In this document: positions 35,202 through 43,214 of the stretch, piece by piece | How the letters are laid out: each line of letters begins with the position of its first letter | Position numbering within the stretch: the first letter of the stretch is position 1 | Assembly: GCF_039521975.1 (NCBI RefSeq) | Contig: NZ_BAAACZ010000009.1 | Coordinates: forward strand, 124,001-188,000 | Reading direction: 5' to 3' | DNA: 64,000 nucleotides | From: Alkalibacillus silvisoli | GTDB lineage: Bacteria; Bacillota; Bacilli; Bacillales; Alkalibacillaceae | Notes under the pieces: model-generated | What the model was told of the DNA's origin: nothing | What the model saw: the letters and a program-made list of their open reading frames with translations, nothing else | Database searches by the model: none | Made by a program: the position numbers and the translations under genes

Positions 35202-36068
35202 ATGCCAGCGTTTTTGAGAAAGAGAAAATTAATTGTATTTTTATTAAGTTTTATATTAGTTGTAGGATTAATTGGTTATTCATTAAGAACTGAAGACTCA
35301 ACAAGCTTACCGGCGCAGTTTGCTATGGACACAGTTGGTTTTTTTCAAAATATAATGCATACACCAATTAATGCTGTAGTTGAGATCTTTGACTCTGTCA
35401 ATGATATTCGAAACGTATATGATCAAAATAAAGTTTTAAAAGAAGAATTACAAGATTATAAAACATTAGCTTATAAAGTTAATGAATTAGAAAATGAGAA
35501 TGAAGAGTTAAGAGCGATTTCTGAAATAGATACAACAATTAGTGATTACGAATCTTTAAATGCATCAGTGGTTGCTAGAAGCCCTGAACGTTGGTTCCAG
35601 CAAGTTACGATCAATCGAGGTAAGCAACATGGGGTTGAGGCTAATATGGCTGTTAGAACAGCTGAGGGGATGGTTGGAAAAGTCGTTAATGTTTCTCAAT
35701 TAACATCAACAGTTCAGTTATTAAGTGGTTTTGGAACAGACCATCAAGTCTCTGCTATTATTGATGGAGATGATTCGGTTTTTGGTTTAGTTGAAGGATA
35801 TGATAGTGAAACTGAACAGCTTGTATTTCGAGACCTTACAGGCGATGATGAAATTGAAGAAGGACAAGCTGTCGTTACCTCAGGATTAGGTGGAGTATTC
35901 CCACGTGGTATTTTGATTGGGGAAATAAGTTCCGTTGAGTTAGATTCTTATGGCTTGACTATGGTGGCTTATGTTGAGCCTGCAGCCAATCTACATGATA
36001 TTAGTCAGGTAATGGTTGTTGATCGAGACTTGCATTCAACAGTAATCGATGAAGAGGAGGAAGAGTAA
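35202..36068 (+). CDS. mreC: Rod-shape determining protein MreC
   Basis: A scaffold of the elongasome. In 288 residues there is a basic N-terminus, one membrane helix (about 8-26), a coiled coil (about 68-105, NKVLKEELQDYKTLAYKVNELENENEEL) and the two beta-barrel extracellular domains characteristic of MreC (about 115-270). It ends in an acidic tail. Its stop codon overlaps the mreD start (TAATG), so translation is coupled. Confidence 0.96.
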   Translation: MPAFLRKRKLIVFLLSFILVVGLIGYSLRTEDSTSLPAQFAMDTVGFFQNIMHTPINAVVEIFDSVNDIRNVYDQNKVLKEELQDYKTLAYKVNELENENEELRAISEIDTTISDYESLNASVVARSPERWFQQVTINRGKQHGVEANMAVRTAEGMVGKVVNVSQLTSTVQLLSGFGTDHQVSAIIDGDDSVFGLVEGYDSETEQLVFRDLTGDDEIEEGQAVVTSGLGGVFPRGILIGEISSVELDSYGLTMVAYVEPAANLHDISQVMVVDRDLHSTVIDEEEEE

Positions 36069-36592
36069 TGAAAGTCTTCCTTCTACCTTTATTCATGTTT
36101 TTATTTTTCGTATCGCAAAGTGTAGCAGCAGAATTGATCCCGGATTCTGTTTGGTTAGGTAATTTATACTATATACCACATTGGACATTAATTTTTGCTA
36201 TATTAATTGTTACATTTTATGACAAAGAGCATAGCTATGTAGGTTTGTTAAATGGTTTGGCATTTGCATTTTTGACTGACTTAGTATACACAAGTATATT
36301 AGGTGTTTATTTGTTGGCTTACGGCTTATCGCTATATTTCATACACGTTTTAAAACGATTTCTTCATAAAAACTTTTTCGTTGTGTTGCTATATTCAATC
36401 GTAGGATTAGCGTTATCAGAAGTGATGATTTATGGGATGTATTTCTTAATTGGCCAAGTATCTTTAGATTTTACTGCATATACTTTTAGCCGACTTATTC
36501 CTACTATATTAATTAATATAGTATTTTTATTAATCATTTATCCTATTTTCGTTAAGAAACTAGTAAAATGGAAACATGAAACAGAGAAATAA
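36068..36592 (+). CDS. mreD: Rod-shape determining protein MreD
   Basis: A 174-residue integral membrane protein with about five or six membrane helices, standard for MreD, the membrane partner of MreC in lateral wall growth. It overlaps mreC by one base and is followed after 24 bases by minC. The sequence family is weakly conserved; the topology (VGLLNGLAFAFLTDLVYTSILGVYLLAYGL) and gene order make the call safe. Confidence 0.93.
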   Translation: MKVFLLPLFMFLFFVSQSVAAELIPDSVWLGNLYYIPHWTLIFAILIVTFYDKEHSYVGLLNGLAFAFLTDLVYTSILGVYLLAYGLSLYFIHVLKRFLHKNFFVVLLYSIVGLALSEVMIYGMYFLIGQVSLDFTAYTFSRLIPTILINIVFLLIIYPIFVKKLVKWKHETEK

Positions 36593-36616
36593 TAGGCGTA
36601 ACGGGGTGTCCCTAAA

Positions 36617-37288
36617 ATGACAGATTCTAATCTATACCTTACAATGAAAGGTACAAACGAAGGAATTATTGTATATTTAGATGATCAATGTGCGTTTTCA
36701 ACTTTACTGAACGAACTGAAGGAAAAAGTGCAGTCTGATACAGTAAACGATAGAACAGACATTACAATTCACTGTCAACATCGGTATTTAAAAGATTGGC
36801 AGCTAGATGAAATACGGAAAGTTGTTGAAGAAGATAGTTCTCTAAAGATAAAGTCAATCGAGTCAAATGTCTTATCACATCAAGAAGCATTAACATGGTT
36901 TGATGAAACGACTGTAAAAACTTTTATCAAAACGATACGTTCAGGACAAATCCTTCGTGTTGATGGAGATGCATTAATCATTGGAGATGTGAATCCTGGA
37001 GCTACTGTCATTGCAACAGGTAATGTTTTTGTTTTAGGGCAACTAAAAGGAATTGCCCATGCAGGTTCTGATGAACAAGCTAACAGTGTTGTAGTAGCAT
37101 CATATATGAACCCAAATCAAATCCGAATAGCGAATAAAATTAGTCGTGCTCCTGATTATGAAGTAGAAGGGTCTGAACGTGAATTTGCCTATATTAATGA
37201 GATAACAGGGCAAATAGAGCTAGATGATATACATAACCTTCAAAAAATCCGTCCAAATCTTACGGATATAGTAGAAAGGGGATTATAA
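36617..37288 (+). CDS. minC: Septum site-determining protein MinC
   Basis: Inhibits FtsZ assembly away from midcell, recruited by MinD. The 223-residue protein has an N-terminal alpha/beta domain (about 1-95) and the C-terminal right-handed beta-helix (about 110-210, GQILRVDGDALIIGDVNPGATVIATGNVFVLGQLKGIAHAG split over successive strands), the dimer and MinD-binding part. It is 1 base from minD, and both follow mreBCD as in B. subtilis. Confidence 0.95.
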   Translation: MTDSNLYLTMKGTNEGIIVYLDDQCAFSTLLNELKEKVQSDTVNDRTDITIHCQHRYLKDWQLDEIRKVVEEDSSLKIKSIESNVLSHQEALTWFDETTVKTFIKTIRSGQILRVDGDALIIGDVNPGATVIATGNVFVLGQLKGIAHAGSDEQANSVVVASYMNPNQIRIANKISRAPDYEVEGSEREFAYINEITGQIELDDIHNLQKIRPNLTDIVERGL

Positions 37289-37289
37289 T

Positions 37290-38084
37290 ATGGGGGAAGC
37301 AATTGTTATTACTTCTGGTAAAGGTGGCGTAGGGAAAACAACGACTACAGCAAATGTGGGTACAGCTTTAGCATTACAAGATAAAAAAGTGTGTTTAATT
37401 GATACTGATATTGGATTAAGAAACCTTGATGTCATTCTTGGTCTAGAGAACAGAATAATTTTTGACATAATTGATGTCATTGAAGGCCGTTGTAAATTAC
37501 AAGCTGCTTTAGTTAAAGATAAGCGGTTTGATTGCTTGCATTTACTACCTGCAGCACAATCTAGTGACAAAAATGAAGTGACACCCGAAGGCATTAAAGA
37601 GTTAATTGATGAATTAAAACCGGACTATGATTACATATTAATCGATTGTCCAGCAGGGATCGAACAAGGCTACAAAAATGCTGTAGCTGGAGCAGATAAA
37701 GCTATTGTTGTCACAACACCTGAGAAGTCAAGTGTAAGAGATGCAGATCGAATTATCGGTTTGTTAGAACAAGAAGAGTTAGAGCCGCCTCACTTAATTA
37801 TTAATCGAATTCGTAAGCATATGATGGATACAGGAGACATGTTAGGAGTTGATGATATTGTATCAACATTATCAGTAGAACTCTTAGGTGTCATATTGGA
37901 TGATGAGGATGTCATTCGCGCTTCACATCATGGCAACCCTGTAGCATTTCAACCAGATACAAAAGCTTCTATATGTTATCGAAACATCTCGAGAAGGATT
38001 TTAGGTGAATCTGTACCTTTAATGTCTTTTGATGAAGATAAAGGCCTGATGGTAAAAGTTAAGAAATTATTAGGAATGAAATAG
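37290..38084 (+). CDS. minD: Septum site-determining ATPase MinD
   Basis: A ParA/Mrp-type ATPase that holds MinC at the membrane. The 264-residue protein has the deviant Walker A GKGGVGKTTT (10-19), LIDTDIGLRNLD (switch I region, about 37-48), LIDCPAGI (about 116-123), and a C-terminal amphipathic membrane-targeting helix (KGLMVKVKKLLGMK). The start is ATG 37290 after AAAGGGG. A terminator follows directly, ending the mre-min operon. Confidence 0.97.
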   Translation: MGEAIVITSGKGGVGKTTTTANVGTALALQDKKVCLIDTDIGLRNLDVILGLENRIIFDIIDVIEGRCKLQAALVKDKRFDCLHLLPAAQSSDKNEVTPEGIKELIDELKPDYDYILIDCPAGIEQGYKNAVAGADKAIVVTTPEKSSVRDADRIIGLLEQEELEPPHLIINRIRKHMMDTGDMLGVDDIVSTLSVELLGVILDDEDVIRASHHGNPVAFQPDTKASICYRNISRRILGESVPLMSFDEDKGLMVKVKKLLGMK

Positions 38085-38097
38085 ATTAATATAAAGG

Positions 38098-38130
38098 AAC
38101 GTATGGCTATTAATGGTCATACGTTTTTTT
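38098..38130 (+). terminator. Terminator of the mreBCD-minCD operon
   Basis: AACGTATG pairs with CATACGTT, followed by TTTTT. Confidence 0.88.
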
Positions 38131-38404
38131 AAAATTCTAAAGATAGAGGTGTAATTTAAATGTATTGAAAAGGGTGTCTTCTTGGACTTTAGCCCGTTGT
38201 TGTCAGGCAATTTGCTTATGGTGGATGATTTCCATAAGACCTGGATAATCTAGTGTTGGTCTTGACCACAAAAGCAAAATTGAATCGCAAGGGTCGATCA
38301 GTATTACAAGATTTCAAATATTATAGTTGATGTTTAATAGTAGTTAATCATATTTTCACTGTTTGTGAATAGGCTAGTACAAATGAGAAAAGGAATGGTG
38401 AAAT
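38131..38404 (+). other. Intergenic region with possible structured RNA
   Basis: Between the minD terminator and spoIVFA there is no gene of useful length. At 38208-38282 a closing helix (CAATTTGC with GCAAAATTG) encloses two hairpins: TTATGG/CCATAA near 38216-38237, and TGGTC-TT-GACCA at 38257-38268. This would be a three-way junction. The stretch is less AT-rich than its flanks. Function is unknown; it could be a small RNA, a leader of spoIVFA, or a decayed sequence. Confidence 0.35.
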
Positions 38405-39148
38405 ATGAGTAGAAAACTAAATGAAATTAGACACAGTATTTCAAAAAGAAAAAAAGATAATCATTCAAAACGAGGAAAAAATGCTCCTTATTTACCTTCT
38501 AGAGAAGAAAGTCATGGTTATATGCCGATGTCTGATTATGAATCGCAAGGTTTTCCAAAACTAAAAGCTTCCTTTGTGTCCAAGTTATTAGCATCTGCAC
38601 TCGTTTTTTTCTTAACTTTCTTTATCTATCATTCACCTGCCCCTTGGATGAACCAAGCCCAAAATCAAGTACATGGGTGGTTAACAGAGGACATGCCTTT
38701 TGCAACGGTACAAGCTTGGTATGATTCTCACTTTAGTTCTCTATTTGTCTCAACAGCCCTAGATCAGCCAGCTAGCCAGCAGGATGATGGAATGGATACA
38801 GTGCCGGTTAGTGGGTTACATATGGACCGTCTAACTGAAACAACAGAGGGAGTTTATATAGAAATACAAGAGGAAAAAGGCGTTTACCCTGTAGATCGAG
38901 GAACAGTTTTGTTTGCTGGGAATATGCCTGATACTGGTCGGACAATTATTGTTCAGCATGAGGATGGACAAAATACAGTTTATGGTAATTTAGCGGATAT
39001 CGATGTTTTTCATTACCAATTTGTTGACCCATCTAAGAAGATGGCTACTGTTAAGCCAGATGAATTAGTTGGCTATTCGAATCTTTACTTTGCAATTCAA
39101 GATGGCGAGCAATATATTGATCCTGTTCAAGTTATTTTAGGAGATTAG
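38405..39148 (+). CDS. spoIVFA: Stage IV sporulation protein FA (regulator of SpoIVFB)
   Basis: A 247-residue membrane protein of the mother-cell complex that holds SpoIVFB inactive until the forespore signal SpoIVB cleaves it. It has a basic cytosolic N-terminus, one membrane helix (57-76), and a C-terminal M23/LytM-like beta domain (about 150-245, starting VYIEIQEEKGVYPVDRGTVLFAG) that lacks a complete metal site, as expected for a non-enzymatic member. The start is ATG 38405 after AAAAGGA. spoIVFB follows after one base. Confidence 0.93.
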   Translation: MSRKLNEIRHSISKRKKDNHSKRGKNAPYLPSREESHGYMPMSDYESQGFPKLKASFVSKLLASALVFFLTFFIYHSPAPWMNQAQNQVHGWLTEDMPFATVQAWYDSHFSSLFVSTALDQPASQQDDGMDTVPVSGLHMDRLTETTEGVYIEIQEEKGVYPVDRGTVLFAGNMPDTGRTIIVQHEDGQNTVYGNLADIDVFHYQFVDPSKKMATVKPDELVGYSNLYFAIQDGEQYIDPVQVILGD

Positions 39149-39149
39149 C

Positions 39150-39992
39150 ATGAAGTTAATTCATACCATACAACTTCATCCTTTATTTTTAATTTTTAGC
39201 GTATTAGCCTATTTTTTTGGTATGTTTATCGAGTTACTTTGTCTAACGATTATTGTCTTAATTCATGAATTAGGCCATTACTTAGCCGCTAAGTCATTTG
39301 GTTGGAATGTGTCTAAAATCGTTATTTGGCCATTTGGTGGTGTTATGGAAACTGAGGATTATTTTAATCGTCCTAATAAGGAAGAATTTATAGTAACTAT
39401 TGCTGGACCCATTCAGCACATTTGGCTTTATGGAGTTATATATTTATTAAGTGTGATTGGGTTAAATGAAAGTGTCGTATCATTATTATATTTTATTAAT
39501 ACGACCATATTAGTGTTTAATTTAATTCCAATTCTTCCGTTAGATGGCGGAAGGTTTATTTTTATTGCTATGAACAAACTGATGGCTTTCCATAAATCAA
39601 TTGCATCTATGACGATTATTTCTATTATTATAATTGGAATTATTAATGGTATATTATTATTTATTGGATGGTATAATATTCAACTAGCATGGATTTCAAT
39701 ATTTTTGTTGTTGGATAATTGGTTTACTTGGCGGGATAAACATATCTTCCTACTCAAACATTTGCTATCTAGGTATTTTGTTAACGGTGTTGATCGATCT
39801 GATTTCCATTTACTCCAAGTACCAATGGACACACCAATATCAGAGCTAGTTAAGCAGTTTAAAAAAGGGTGTTATCATTTCGTTCATATTGGACAAGATA
39901 CTGTTTTAACTGAAGATGAATGTTTGAGATTATTGTTTACTGACTATCATCGCAATTTATCTCACCCTAATTTAAATGCAAAGGTTGTCTAA
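39150..39992 (+). CDS. spoIVFB: Intramembrane zinc metalloprotease SpoIVFB
   Basis: A site-2 protease that cleaves pro-sigma-K inside the forespore outer membrane. The 280-residue protein has several membrane helices, the HExxH zinc motif as HELGH (39-43), and the third ligand Asp132 in LPLDGGR. A C-terminal regulatory region (about 200-280) follows the membrane part, as in the CBS-like end of B. subtilis SpoIVFB. Together with gerE in this window it links two ends of the sigma-K programme. Confidence 0.95.
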   Translation: MKLIHTIQLHPLFLIFSVLAYFFGMFIELLCLTIIVLIHELGHYLAAKSFGWNVSKIVIWPFGGVMETEDYFNRPNKEEFIVTIAGPIQHIWLYGVIYLLSVIGLNESVVSLLYFINTTILVFNLIPILPLDGGRFIFIAMNKLMAFHKSIASMTIISIIIIGIINGILLFIGWYNIQLAWISIFLLLDNWFTWRDKHIFLLKHLLSRYFVNGVDRSDFHLLQVPMDTPISELVKQFKKGCYHFVHIGQDTVLTEDECLRLLFTDYHRNLSHPNLNAKVV

Positions 39993-39993
39993 A

Positions 39994-41409
39994 TTGAGAA
40001 AAATTTATTTACAAAAGAAAACAAACCACCAGCTATTATATGAATTTATTGATGGAACACTTGAGAACATTAAGTTTCAAACAGCTTCAGATTTACGGAT
40101 TGGTGATATAGCTTCTGGTGTTGTCCACCAGGTTGATCAAAGGTTAAAAGCGTGCTTTGTTGATATTGGTCAATCGGAGTTAGCTTATTTGCCTTTTGAC
40201 AAAATATATAATAATCAAGTCCATAGAGGTGAACGTCTAATATTTCAAGTTGAACGGTTAGCTACTAATAGTAAGAAGTTATCTCTTACTACCTTTGTTA
40301 AAGTTAGTGATCAATATTTAGTCTATTCACCATTTGAAAGTTCAATAAATATATCGAAAAAACTAAGTGATGAAGTTCAAGAACAGATTAGGCAACGATT
40401 AAGTGAAATAATTACTAGAGAAGGGATCATCGTCCGAACTAAAGCTGTTAATCTTACTAATAGTGAACTCCACCAATCACTAGAGCACTTACGACAAAAA
40501 TGGCATACCATTAAACAGTCAAAACAGAGTAAAGGAATTATTTATCGTTCAAAAGATCAGTTTAATCAGTTTATTCAATTTACACCTCATAATCAGATTG
40601 ATGAAATTATTGTAGATGACCAACAAGTTTCACAAAAATTAAAAATAGATAATCCAGAATTAGCCGATCAAATCTATTACGATCGGCAGTTTTACGTTCA
40701 CAAGCCCTATCACTTAACAACAATTGCTGATAAGCTAACTGGTCGTAAAGTGAAAATGAAAAATGGTGCTTATTTGACTATTGATCGAACTGAAGCATTA
40801 ACAGCAATTGATGTTGATTTTGGCTCATATCTAAGTCATTCAGGGAAAAATGCTCCGTACATGGATATTAATTCTCAAGCTGCCAAAGAATGTGCCAAAC
40901 AACTTAGATTAAGAAATATATCTGGGGCGATTGTTATTGACTTCTTGAATATGAAATCGAAACGAGAGCAGCAACAAGTCAGCAACATATTTAGAGAAGA
41001 AGCTAATCAGGACGGTGTTGAAGTTTACATTGTTGGGTTTACTCGCTTAGGGATGTTAGAGGTGACTAGAAAGAGAATGGATGAGAATATCTATCAATTT
41101 TTGGGAATTGATGAACGAACTCTAATAGAGGATGACGAGTTTAAGCTTAAACATTTAGAAGAAGATTTGTTAGCTTATGACTCGAATCCAGACATTGAAT
41201 GTGTTCATATTGAAATGACTTCTGGACGATTATTTAATTGGAAGTTAAAACTGAATCAATTAAACGAGCTTCATCGTTTTGAGTTTGAGTGTTATATAAG
41301 TCAAAATGATACTTTACATGAACCTTATAAATTATATAAAATAGGTGATGTCGATTGGTTATTATCACGAGCTAAAGAGCGTGAAATTAATGTTGACAAA
41401 CTTTTTTAA
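39994..41409 (+). CDS. rng: RNase E/G-family endoribonuclease (zinc-link missing)
   Basis: A 471-residue protein of the RNase E/G family. An N-terminal S1 domain (about 30-105, IGDIASGVVHQVDQRLKACFVDIG) is followed by the catalytic core (AYLTIDRTEALTAIDVDFG; AKQLRLRNISGAIVIDFLNM; VGFTRLGMLEVTRKRM). Two Asp residues that align with the metal ligands of the DNase I-like site are kept (Asp316 and Asp340). The CPxC zinc-link expected soon after TRKR is absent. The start is TTG 39994 (MRKIYLQ), with AAGG upstream; ATG 39976, inside spoIVFB, is an alternative lacking a ribosome-binding site. B. subtilis has no such gene, while other Bacillaceae carry one here before rplU. Confidence 0.88.
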   Translation: MRKIYLQKKTNHQLLYEFIDGTLENIKFQTASDLRIGDIASGVVHQVDQRLKACFVDIGQSELAYLPFDKIYNNQVHRGERLIFQVERLATNSKKLSLTTFVKVSDQYLVYSPFESSINISKKLSDEVQEQIRQRLSEIITREGIIVRTKAVNLTNSELHQSLEHLRQKWHTIKQSKQSKGIIYRSKDQFNQFIQFTPHNQIDEIIVDDQQVSQKLKIDNPELADQIYYDRQFYVHKPYHLTTIADKLTGRKVKMKNGAYLTIDRTEALTAIDVDFGSYLSHSGKNAPYMDINSQAAKECAKQLRLRNISGAIVIDFLNMKSKREQQQVSNIFREEANQDGVEVYIVGFTRLGMLEVTRKRMDENIYQFLGIDERTLIEDDEFKLKHLEEDLLAYDSNPDIECVHIEMTSGRLFNWKLKLNQLNELHRFEFECYISQNDTLHEPYKLYKIGDVDWLLSRAKEREINVDKLF

Positions 41410-41422
41410 TACGTGGTAATAT
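41393..41422 (+). promoter_or_regulatory. Promoter of rplU, inside the end of rng
   Basis: A consensus TTGACA (41393-41398) and TAATAT (41417-41422), spaced 18 bp with a TGG extension. The -35 lies in the last codons of rng. Confidence 0.75.
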
Positions 41423-41434
41423 CAATATGTTATG

Positions 41435-41540
41435 TTTTTAGATGTAGCACCCGTATGCTACAACCGCACAGAAAAGGTTTTAAAACTTATAACTAATAAG
41501 TTTATAAGTACCTTAGATGGCGAGTCTGAGTAATTAGAGG
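41435..41540 (+). ncRNA. L21 leader (ribosomal protein leader RNA)
   Basis: The leader has the pattern of the Bacillus L21 leader: GTAGCA-CCCGTA-TGCTAC hairpin (41444-41462), AACCGCACAG, an AT-rich hairpin (ACTTAT...ATAAGT, 41484-41512), and the conserved GGCGAGTCTGAGTAA before the rplU ribosome-binding site. It is thought to mediate autogenous control by L21 or another product of the operon. Confidence 0.8.
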
Positions 41541-41551
41541 AGGTGCAGAGA

Positions 41552-41860
41552 ATGTACGCAATTATCGAAACAGGTGGTAAGCAAATTAAAGTAGAAGAAG
41601 GTCAATCAATCTTCATCGAAAAGCTAGACAGTGAAGCCGGTGAGGAAGTGACTTTTGACAATGTACTATTCGTAGGTGGAGACAACGTTAAAGCTGGTTC
41701 TCCATACGTAGACGGTGCTTCTGTTATTGGTAAAGTTGAAAAGCAGGGTAAAGGACGTAAAATCACTGTTTTCAAATATAAGCCAAAGAAAAACTACAAG
41801 CGCAAACAAGGTCATCGTCAGCCGTACACGAAAGTAACAATTGATAAAATTAATGCGTAA
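41552..41860 (+). CDS. rplU: 50S ribosomal protein L21
   Basis: A 102-residue L21, which binds 23S rRNA. It shows MYAIIETGGKQIKVEEGQ at the N-terminus and the signature KIxxFKYKPKKNYKRKQGHRQPYT at the C-terminus (about 72-96). The start is ATG 41552 after GAGGAGGTGC; GTG 41543 is part of the ribosome-binding site. It heads rplU-prp-rpmA under a leader RNA. Confidence 0.98.
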   Translation: MYAIIETGGKQIKVEEGQSIFIEKLDSEAGEEVTFDNVLFVGGDNVKAGSPYVDGASVIGKVEKQGKGRKITVFKYKPKKNYKRKQGHRQPYTKVTIDKINA

Positions 41861-41871
41861 GGGTTTTGTTC

Positions 41872-42204
41872 ATGGTTGAAGTAATCATTGATCGTCAATT
41901 AGATGGTACAATTAAAGGATTTCAAATGTCAGGTCATGCTAATAGTGGCCCGCACGGACATGATTTAGTTTGTGCTGCAGCATCTGCTGTGTCATTTGGT
42001 ACAGTTAATGCGATTATTTCAATATGTGAATGCGAACCTATTATTGAACAAAGTGAAAATGGTGGCTATCTAAAAGTTTACTTATCTGATGACTTGTTAG
42101 AAGACAACCTAACAAAGGCACAGACACTTTTAGAAGGCATGGTTGTTTCACTAAAAACAATTGAAAAAGATTATGGACAATATATACACATCACAAAGCC
42201 TTAA
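41872..42204 (+). CDS. prp: Ribosomal-processing cysteine protease Prp
   Basis: Cleaves the N-terminal extension of L27 in Firmicutes. The 110-residue protein has the catalytic pair His22 (MSGHANSG) and Cys34 (HDLVCAAASA), the same positions as in Staphylococcus aureus Prp. It corresponds to B. subtilis ysxB. The start is ATG 41872, eight bases after AAGGG. It lies between rplU and rpmA, next to its substrate gene. Confidence 0.95.
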   Translation: MVEVIIDRQLDGTIKGFQMSGHANSGPHGHDLVCAAASAVSFGTVNAIISICECEPIIEQSENGGYLKVYLSDDLLEDNLTKAQTLLEGMVVSLKTIEKDYGQYIHITKP

Positions 42205-42218
42205 GGAGGTGCATGTCA

Positions 42219-42509
42219 ATGCTACGCTTAGACTTACAGTTCTTCGCACAGAAAAAAGGTGTAGGTAGTACGAAAAACGGTCGTGACTCTGAATCTAAAC
42301 GTTTAGGAGCTAAACGTGCTGATGGTCAGTTCGTTTCAGGTGGTTCAATCCTTTACCGTCAACGTGGAACTAAAGTATACCCTGGCCACAATGTTGGCAT
42401 TGGTGGAGACGACACTCTATTTTCAAAAGTTGATGGTGTTGTTAAGTTCGAACGTTACGGACGTGATCGTAAAAAAGTAAGTGTTTACCCAGAAACACAA
42501 GAAGCATAA
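42219..42509 (+). CDS. rpmA: 50S ribosomal protein L27
   Basis: A 96-residue L27 that reaches the peptidyl-transferase centre. The N-terminus MLRLDLQFFA-QKKG is the Firmicute type, with an extension that Prp removes after the Phe-Phe-Ala. GSTKNGRDSESKRLGAK and GTKVYPGHNVGIGGDDTLF follow. The start is ATG 42219, eight bases after AAGGAGGT; ATG 42213 is too close to it. A terminator closes the operon. Confidence 0.98.
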   Translation: MLRLDLQFFAQKKGVGSTKNGRDSESKRLGAKRADGQFVSGGSILYRQRGTKVYPGHNVGIGGDDTLFSKVDGVVKFERYGRDRKKVSVYPETQEA

Positions 42510-42520
42510 ATGCTATTAAT

Positions 42521-42552
42521 GCCGACTCTAGTGATTAGGGTCGGCTTTTTTG
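42521..42552 (+). terminator. Terminator of rplU-prp-rpmA
   Basis: GCCGACTCT pairs with AGGGTCGGC, followed by TTTTTTG. Confidence 0.92.
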
Positions 42553-42677
42553 TTTCAAACTGAGTTAATCGTACATAGATCAGTGATTTGTCTAAATCAG
42601 CAAGTTTCCTTTAAATATATGGCCTGTTCATGAATTATGGTATGATGATAGTAAAATAATAAATGAAGGTGATTCTG

Positions 42678-43187
42678 TTGAATCAAAGTGATTTTTTAGA
42701 ATGGTTAAGGTTATACCGTCATGAGTTAATGAATGATTTGCAAATTATACAAGGCTATGCGACTATGGGAAAATATGAGAAATCGAATGATAAAATTAAC
42801 CAATTAGTTGAAAGGTTAAAACATGAACGTCAATTACAAACGTTAAATGCAGACCAATTTGTTAATTGGTTATTAACTGTTAGCTTATCTGTAAAGCAGT
42901 TAGACATAAGTTATACTATTGAAACAAGCAAAACAGATCTAGCGGATGTTGATGACGATATGAAACTTGATAGTGAATTAGTGATTAACTATTTATTACC
43001 TTTAGTTGGTGAATTCGATGTGATACCTGTTCAGATTACTATAAGTGGTGAGGATCGAATTCAGTTACTATTTGAAATTGAATTACTTAAAGAGAAGCAA
43101 CATGATTTAATAAATTCATTAAAAACTAAAGGGATATTATCGAATACAACAAACGATAATTGTTTAAGTTTAACAATTAAATATTAA
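42678..43187 (+). CDS. spo0B: Sporulation phosphotransferase Spo0B
   Basis: Carries phosphate from Spo0F to Spo0A in the phosphorelay. The 169-residue protein has an N-terminal helical hairpin with the phospho-acceptor His15 in LYRHELMNDLQIIQGYATMG, and a degenerate ATPase-like C-terminal fold. The start is TTG 42678, six bases after GGTG; ATG 42663 precedes that site. It is followed by obgE after 27 bases, the same pair as in B. subtilis. Conservation is low, as usual for Spo0B. Confidence 0.88.
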   Translation: MNQSDFLEWLRLYRHELMNDLQIIQGYATMGKYEKSNDKINQLVERLKHERQLQTLNADQFVNWLLTVSLSVKQLDISYTIETSKTDLADVDDDMKLDSELVINYLLPLVGEFDVIPVQITISGEDRIQLLFEIELLKEKQHDLINSLKTKGILSNTTNDNCLSLTIKY

Positions 43188-43214
43188 TGATTGGATACAA
43201 GTAGGTGAGTATAA

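Noticed and set aside
38164..38245. A 23-codon TTG-started frame in the minD-spoIVFA spacer
   Set aside because: A weak ribosome-binding site only and too short to defend; the RNA-fold explanation is listed instead.
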